In this document: positions 59,429-64,000 of the stretch, piece by piece | Layout of the letters: every line of letters starts with the position of its first letter | Numbering within the stretch: the first letter of the stretch is position 1 | Source: Jiangella aurantiaca | GTDB taxonomy: Bacteria > Actinomycetota > Actinomycetes > Jiangellales > Jiangellaceae | Assembly (NCBI RefSeq): GCF_004349105.1 | Contig: NZ_SMLB01000003.1 | Location: 218,544-282,543, forward strand | Length of the DNA stretch: 64,000 nucleotides | Direction: 5' to 3' | Position numbers and translations under genes: made by a program | The notes under the pieces: generated by a model | What the model was told of the DNA's origin: nothing | The model's database searches: none | Seen by the model: only the letters and a program-made list of their open reading frames with translations

Positions 59429-60481
59429 TCAGGCTCCTACCGGGAACAGCGGGTCAGAGGGGAGGCGGCGCGAGTCGTTCGGCACCGGGCTCGCATAGGT
59501 GTAGTCGAACAGCGACGACACCTCGGGCGCCGGGCTCTTCTCGGCGAACTCGACGGCGGCCTTCACGATGCGGTGGACGTCGGCGTCGATCTCGGCCAGC
59601 TGGTCGGCGTCGGCGACCTTGTCGGCGATGAGCTGGTCGTGCAGCCCGGCGACAGGGTCCTGAGCGCGGACCGCCTCGACCTCGTCCTTGCTGCGGTACG
59701 CGGCGGGGTCGACGACGGAGTGCCCCTTCAGCCGGCCGCTCACGGTCTCGAGCAGGTACGGCTTCTGCTCCTTGCGGGCCCGCTCGACGGCGACCTTCGC
59801 GGCGTCGCGGACGGCGATGACGTCGTTGCCGTCGACGCGCGCGGACTCCATGCGGTACGCCGACGCCCGCTTGTACAGCTCCGGCTCGGCGGACGACATC
59901 TCGACCGTCGTGCCCATGCCGAGCTGGTTGTTCACAACGACGAAGATGATGGGCAGGTCCCAGAGCGTCGCCATGTTGAGCGTCTCGTGGAACGCGCCGA
60001 TGTTCGTGGTGCCGTCGCCCATCTGGCACATGACGACCTCGTCGCCGTCGCGGTACGAGACCGCGAGCGCGGCGCCGGCCGCCAGCGGCAGCTGCCCGCC
60101 GACGATGCCGTAGCCGCCGAGCTGGCGCACGTCGGTGTCGAACAGGTGCATCGAACCGCCCCAGCCCTTGCTGACGCCGTCCTGCCGGCCGTACAGCTCG
60201 GCCATGACGCGGCCGGGGTCCATGCCGCGGATCAGCGCATAGCCGTGATCGCGGTAGTTCGTGAAGAGATAGTCACGCTCCTCGATGGCCGCCATCAGGC
60301 CGACGACGGTGGCCTCTTCGCCGAGGTTGAGGTGGCAGTACCCGCCGATCTTCGCCTCGGTGTACGCCTGCGCGGTGCGCTCCTCGAACCGGCGGACGAG
60401 GAGCATCTGCCGGTAGTAACCGAGCAGTTCCTCGGAGTTCTTCGCCGAGCGCGCCGGACGCTTGCGACTGGTGGTCGCCAC
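59429..60481 (-). CDS. pdhA: 2-oxo acid dehydrogenase E1 alpha subunit (pyruvate type)
   Basis: 350 residues from the GTG at 60481. YYRQMLLVRRFEERTAQAY, GWGGSMHLFD near residue 105, and the thiamine diphosphate motif CQMGDGTTNIGAFHETLNMA near 150 with VVVNNQLGMGT are typical of PDH E1 alpha; the phosphorylation-loop-like SGRLKGHSVVDPAAY follows. Pyruvate is the likeliest substrate, but acetoin or branched-chain oxo acids cannot be excluded. First gene of the operon; a palindromic operator lies 73 bp upstream. Confidence 0.93.
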   Translation of the reverse strand: MATTSRKRPARSAKNSEELLGYYRQMLLVRRFEERTAQAYTEAKIGGYCHLNLGEEATVVGLMAAIEERDYLFTNYRDHGYALIRGMDPGRVMAELYGRQDGVSKGWGGSMHLFDTDVRQLGGYGIVGGQLPLAAGAALAVSYRDGDEVVMCQMGDGTTNIGAFHETLNMATLWDLPIIFVVVNNQLGMGTTVEMSSAEPELYKRASAYRMESARVDGNDVIAVRDAAKVAVERARKEQKPYLLETVSGRLKGHSVVDPAAYRSKDEVEAVRAQDPVAGLHDQLIADKVADADQLAEIDADVHRIVKAAVEFAEKSPAPEVSSLFDYTYASPVPNDSRRLPSDPLFPVGA

Positions 60482-60553
60482 TCTTACCCGCCCTTCGTTG
60501 TCACGGGGCGCGTCGCTCGACGCGCAGCGGTGGCCCGGCGGTGGCCGGGCAAA

Positions 60554-60577
60554 CAATGAAACGTTAGCGTTTCATTG
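60554..60577. promoter_or_regulatory. TetR operator between the PDH operon and its regulator
   Basis: Arms CAATGAAACG and CGTTTCATTG are perfect inverse complements (10 bp) with TTAG between them. The site is 73 bp from the pdhA start and 34 bp from the TetR start, so one repressor could silence both promoters. Confidence 0.82.
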
Positions 60578-60610
60578 CATCCAAGACTACCTCCGAGCCA
60601 GGATGACTAC

Positions 60611-61249
60611 GTGACTGCACGGGGGGCGGCGACGGCGCCGCGAGGCCGACCGCGCGACGTCGATCGCGCGGCCCGGCGCGACGCGCTGCTCGAGACCGCG
60701 ATGCGGCAGTTCCTCGCACGCGGGTACGGCGGCACGACCATCGAGGTCATCGCCGCCGAGGCCCGCGTGGCCAAGCGCACCGTCTACACGACCGTCGGCG
60801 ACAAGGCGGACCTCTTCGTGGCCGTGGTCCGGCGGCTGGGCGACCGCGTCGTCAACACCGTCGCGCCCGACGCCGGCGACCCAGTGAGCGATCTGCACGC
60901 GTTCGGGGTGCGGCTGGTCCGGCTCATGCTCTCCGACGAGGCGATCGGCCTGCACCGGCTGGTCACCGGCGAGGCGGCGAAGTTCCCCGACCTCGCAGCC
61001 CGGCACTACGCGAACGGGCCGCGCCGCTACATCGGCGTGCTGTCCGGCCTGCTCGCCGCGCTGCCGGCGGAGCGGATCGCCGTCCGCGCCGACGACCACG
61101 AGGCGCTGGCCGAGCAGCTGTTCACGCTGCTCATGGGCGAGCCGCACCGGCGGCGGATGTTCGGACTGGACCCCGCGCCCACCGCGGCGGCCGCCGCCGA
61201 GCACGTCACCCGGACGCTCGAACTGATCCTCGTCCCACCGTCCCCGTGA
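60611..61249 (+). CDS. TetR-family regulator, divergent from the PDH operon
   Basis: 212 residues from the GTG at 60611. Helix-turn-helix TTIEVIAAEARVAKRTVYTT near residues 42-61 after LLETAMRQFLARGYG. The ligand domain (VTGEAAKFPDLAARHYANGP, the AefR-like TetR_C_7 pattern) is C-terminal. It probably represses itself and pdhA-pdhB-pdhC through the 24-bp palindrome; the effector is unknown. Confidence 0.88.
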   Translation: MTARGAATAPRGRPRDVDRAARRDALLETAMRQFLARGYGGTTIEVIAAEARVAKRTVYTTVGDKADLFVAVVRRLGDRVVNTVAPDAGDPVSDLHAFGVRLVRLMLSDEAIGLHRLVTGEAAKFPDLAARHYANGPRRYIGVLSGLLAALPAERIAVRADDHEALAEQLFTLLMGEPHRRRMFGLDPAPTAAAAAEHVTRTLELILVPPSP

Positions 61250-61312
61250 TCATCAACCTTTTGTGCTGCCCTGACAGCTGCTCTGACAACACGAAGGGTT
61301 GATGATCACGGG
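61243..61312. terminator. 70-bp palindrome spanning both convergent stop codons
   Basis: CCCGTGATCATCAACC (61243-) and GGTTGATGATCACGGG (ending 61312) pair, with further pairing inward (TTTTGTG/CACGAAG) to about 23 bp. The TGA of the TetR gene and the TGA of the phosphodiester glycosidase both lie in the arms. It may terminate both transcripts; the form resembles a dispersed palindrome rather than a simple terminator. Confidence 0.75.
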
Positions 61313-62904
61313 AGAAGCACGACGGCGTCGCCGACGGGGCGCTCGATCGGGTCGCTCGGGGTGTTGACGACGCCGTCCTCGGTGACGACGGTGCTCGAGC
61401 CGCCGCCGTCGAGGTTCAGTGCGTCCTCGACGCCCAGCGACCGCATCAGCTCCGCGGTCTCAGTGATGCTCAGCCCGACGCTGCGGCCGACCTGGCGCCC
61501 GTCGACCACCGCGAACACCAGCCGCCCGTCCGGCAGCACGCCGGCCGCCGTGCGCGGGTTGCGGCGCACGTACCAGCGCCAGTAGAAGTCCGCCCGCGCC
61601 GTGCCGGCCAGCGTCGCCGGGCTCCAGCCGTCGCGCACCGGGTCGAGCGCCGTCGCACCGTCTTCGACGAGCATCGGTCCGCCGTTGACCACGGAGGCGT
61701 CCGGCCGCAGCGGCACCCGCCGGCCGGTGTCGCCGTCGACCACGTCCGTGTCCAGGACCAGGCGCGCGCCGACCGTGCCGTGCTCGGCCAGCCAGGCAGC
61801 GGCATCGCCGGTGGCCTGCAGGACGACGGTGCCGGAGGCCGGTTCCGTACCGCCGCGGACGCGCGCCGCCTCGACGACGCGGTCGTGCGCGTCCAGCCGG
61901 ACCTGGTGACCGGCACCCGACGGCAGGGACGCGCCGAAGTCGGCGGTGAACGCGACCAGTTCGTGGGCGTTGCCACAGGTGTAGTCGTGTGCCGGCGTGG
62001 ACGTCGGCGTCGCGGCGCCCACCCCGCCGCAGTTGAGCACGAGCCCCGGTTCCCGGTTCAGCCCGGTCACCTCCGTGACCGACCGCCCCGTCCGGACCGT
62101 CAGCTCCGTCGCCAGCCGGCGCACCCGCCCGTCGCCGTCGCCGGTCAGCAGCAGCGCCGGACGGTCGCCGACCGCCTCCGAGACCAGCCGGCCGTCCCTC
62201 ACCGCGATCCCGGCGGGGTCGCCGTCGGTCCCCTCGAGCCAGGGGCCGGGGACGTTCCGGCTGCCGTCGATGGTGAAGAAGCCGCCGTTGACCGCGGCCA
62301 GCGCGCCGATCCGAGCCACGATGGCGCTGGTGGTCTCGCGGCCGGCCACCTCGCCGGTGGCCAGCTCGGTGCGGACCGTCCCGTCGAACTCGCGCGGGTC
62401 GACCTCGAGGATCGTCACCCGCCACGGGCCGTCGGTCGAGCCGCCGTCGTGTGCGGTGTCGTCGACGCGCGGGGAGAGCCCGGCGGCGCGCAGGGCCGGC
62501 AGCAGCGCCTCTGCGCCGGACGCCGTCGGGAACAGGCCGACACGCACGGTCCAGCCGAGCGGTGCGCCGGACGACGCTGGCTCCACGGCCGGCTCGACGC
62601 GCGGCTCCAGTCCGGCCGCACGCACCCGGGCGGCCAGCGCCTCCGCGTCCGCCGCCGTCGTCGCGAAGCCTGCGGTCACGGTGTAGCCGTCATCGGGGTC
62701 GACGGCGCCGCGGACGATCCGGTACAGCGTCACGCCCGGCGCCAGCTCCTCCTGGGAGCGCTGCTCGGCCAGGCCGGCCGGGCCCAGCGGCAGCTCATCC
62801 GGCAGCAGCTCGGAGCGCTCCGGCGCCGCGCTCGCGATCCCCGTCCCGAGGACACAGACGCTGGCGAGGGCGGCGTAGGCGGCGACGCGCGTCGGCTTGC
62901 GCAT
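61306..62904 (-). CDS. Secreted phosphodiester glycosidase (NAGPA domain) with SPOR-like repeats
   Basis: 532 residues from ATG 62904 (GGAAGGGA upstream). Signal peptide AAYAALASVCVLGTGIASAA. Residues about 75-155 hold two SPOR-like units (TVTAGFATTAADAEALAARV; WTVRVGLFPTASGAEALLPA). Residues about 165-530 are an NAGPA domain: AAVNGGFFTIDGSRNVPG, SVVNGGPMLVEDG and LNLDGGGSSTVV. NAGPA removes GlcNAc from phosphodiesters; bacterial relatives include spore-coat and exopolymer proteins. SPOR units usually bind denuded glycan strands, so it probably acts at the cell wall. Confidence 0.88.
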   Translation of the reverse strand: MRKPTRVAAYAALASVCVLGTGIASAAPERSELLPDELPLGPAGLAEQRSQEELAPGVTLYRIVRGAVDPDDGYTVTAGFATTAADAEALAARVRAAGLEPRVEPAVEPASSGAPLGWTVRVGLFPTASGAEALLPALRAAGLSPRVDDTAHDGGSTDGPWRVTILEVDPREFDGTVRTELATGEVAGRETTSAIVARIGALAAVNGGFFTIDGSRNVPGPWLEGTDGDPAGIAVRDGRLVSEAVGDRPALLLTGDGDGRVRRLATELTVRTGRSVTEVTGLNREPGLVLNCGGVGAATPTSTPAHDYTCGNAHELVAFTADFGASLPSGAGHQVRLDAHDRVVEAARVRGGTEPASGTVVLQATGDAAAWLAEHGTVGARLVLDTDVVDGDTGRRVPLRPDASVVNGGPMLVEDGATALDPVRDGWSPATLAGTARADFYWRWYVRRNPRTAAGVLPDGRLVFAVVDGRQVGRSVGLSITETAELMRSLGVEDALNLDGGGSSTVVTEDGVVNTPSDPIERPVGDAVVLLP

Positions 62905-63073
62905 GTGATGTCCCTTCCGGGTGGGTTGCGAACCTTGCCGGAGACTAGTCGCTCCAGGTGGCGGGCCGGTGAACGCCGTGGGAGCCGCGTCCGGCACCCG
63001 GATGACTGTGCGATCACCTGTCAGTCACCGGTACGGTTGCGATGGCGCGAGGGGACGGAGGGGGTGAGAGCTG

Positions 63074-64000
63074 GTGGGGCGGGCGCGGCTCGAGGTCGCA
63101 CTGCTGGGTCCGGTCGAGGTGCACCGCGACGGGGTCACGATCCCGGTGCCACCCGGCCGGCCCACTGTCATCCTCGCAGCTCTCGCCACGCGTCCCGGCA
63201 CCGTCGTCCCCGTCGACGCGCTGGCCGGCTGGCTGTGGCCCGACGACGAGCCGGTGCACCCGCGGGCGGCCATCCAGACCCACGTCGCCCGGCTGCGGGC
63301 CGCGCTCGGCGAGGGCTTCGTCCAAGCCGCCGGCGACGGCTACCGCCTCGACCTCCCCTCCGACGCCGTCGACGTCACCCGGTTCCGCGAGCTGGTCGCA
63401 GCCGGCCGCGACGCCGAACCCGCCACCGAGCTGACCCTGCTGCGCGAGGCGCTGGCGCTGTGGCGGGGCGACCCGCTGGCCGGGCTCAATCCCGACGACC
63501 TCGAGAAGGCGACCGCGCCGCTGCTGGTCGAGGAGCTGCTGTCGGCCACGGAACGGCTGAACGAGCTGCGGCTGCGCCTCGACCGCACCGACGAGGAGTT
63601 CGTGCCGTCGCTGCGCCGCCTGGTCGCCGCGCACCCGTGGCGGGAACGGCTCTGGGCACAGCTGATGCTCGCGCTGTACCGCCAGGGCCGGCAGGGCGAC
63701 GCCCTCGCGGCGTACCACGAGGTCGTGACGGTGCTGCGCGACGAGCTCGGCATCGATCCGGGTCCTGAGCTCACCGACCTGCACCGGCGCATCCTCGACA
63801 GCGACCCGACGCTGCTGGCGCCGGGGCCCGGTGCGGGTGGGGCGGGCGGTGGCGCGGCCGGCGCGACCGCGGTGGCGGTCGTCCGGGCGCCGGTGCAGCT
63901 GCCCAGGTCGACGGCGCAGTTCGTCGGCCGTGAGCACGAGATCGACCTGCTCACGGCCGTGTTGTCGGAGAACCGGTCGTGGGCCAGGCTGGGACCTGCC
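63074..64000 (+). CDS. SARP/AfsR-type transcriptional regulator, N-terminal part (runs off the right edge)
   Basis: 309 residues visible from the GTG at 63074. An OmpR-like winged helix opens it (LEVALLGPVEVHRDGVTIPV, AIQTHVARLRAALGEGFVQA), followed by the bacterial transcriptional activation domain (ALWRGDPLAGLNPDDL, RLVAAHPWRERLWAQLMLAL, LRDELGIDPGPELTDLHRRI). After an Ala/Gly linker LPRSTAQFVGREHEIDLLTA begins an NB-ARC/AAA domain, so it is the long AfsR type. Such proteins often activate secondary-metabolite genes, which would lie beyond the window. Confidence 0.92.
   Translation, partial: MGRARLEVALLGPVEVHRDGVTIPVPPGRPTVILAALATRPGTVVPVDALAGWLWPDDEPVHPRAAIQTHVARLRAALGEGFVQAAGDGYRLDLPSDAVDVTRFRELVAAGRDAEPATELTLLREALALWRGDPLAGLNPDDLEKATAPLLVEELLSATERLNELRLRLDRTDEEFVPSLRRLVAAHPWRERLWAQLMLALYRQGRQGDALAAYHEVVTVLRDELGIDPGPELTDLHRRILDSDPTLLAPGPGAGGAGGGAAGATAVAVVRAPVQLPRSTAQFVGREHEIDLLTAVLSENRSWARLGPA

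Noticed and set aside
1..64000. CRISPR arrays, tRNA or rRNA genes, insertion sequences
   Set aside because: No regularly spaced direct repeats, no tRNA-like cloverleaf with CCA-type end, no rRNA sequence and no transposase-like frame could be recognised by reading.

Overview
The window is very GC-rich and gene-dense. Many genes use GTG or TTG starts, there are several 4-bp ATGA/GTGA overlaps, and some start codons appear leaderless. These traits, together with a SEC-C/DUF5926 protein, Nei2, a SARP (AfsR-type) regulator, many LacI/TetR regulators and GH127/GH43 enzymes, indicate a soil or plant-associated actinomycete. A Jiangella-like genus would fit, but that is inference from gene content, not a match I could run. 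I see no rRNA, tRNA, CRISPR array, transposase or replication origin.

Layout. 1-9.1 kb is housekeeping: the 5' end of pheA, a large phosphatase-like membrane protein, arylamine N-acetyltransferase, a family 2 glycosyltransferase, arginine deiminase, a SEC-C protein, an anti-sigma-type ATPase and a globin-reductase fusion. 9.1-12.5 kb holds a lone AAA ATPase with a long 5' hairpin, an AraC-VOC pair, and a truncated, frameshifted DinB/maleylpyruvate-isomerase-type pseudogene abutting a palindromic element. 12.6-14.8 kb is an ascorbate-type PTS (IIC, IIB, IIA).

14.8-41.9 kb is a large L-arabinose/arabinan utilisation region. An ABC importer, a cytosolic GH127 beta-L-arabinofuranosidase and an RraA-like protein form one operon facing a LacI regulator. 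A WxL-like secreted protein, a DUF916 (WxL-interacting) membrane-anchored protein, a 1568-residue (alpha/alpha)6-type glycosidase and a GH43 enzyme follow on the other strand. A cytochrome P450 and a Tat-exported GH127 with an inserted LamG domain come next, then lacI-araB-araD-araA. Four copies of a TGTKAACGNTAACA operator precede the WxL operon, the giant glycosidase, the secreted GH127 and the lacI-araBDA operon, so one regulator probably ties surface depolymerisation to the pentose pathway.

41.9-51.1 kb holds a TetR/azoreductase divergon, a DNA-repair cluster (Fpg/Nei, Nei2, Ogt, Ada-AlkA) with aat, and an XRE-MurA fusion. 51.1-51.9 kb is a repeat-rich gap. 51.9-57 kb has a serine hydrolase, a cyclodeaminase-folD operon, a MarR-GNAT fusion and a secreted M14 carboxypeptidase. 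57.1-61.2 kb is a pyruvate dehydrogenase-type E1alpha/E1beta/E2 operon facing a TetR gene across a perfect palindrome. The end has a phosphodiester glycosidase and a partial SARP regulator.

The most unusual feature is a dispersed palindromic element of exactly 72 bp, present four times (3447, 11584, 32082, 58022). One copy lies in frame inside the E2 linker, one supplies the P450 stop codon, one borders the pseudogene and one lies just upstream of the N-acetyltransferase. A shorter relative follows araA.
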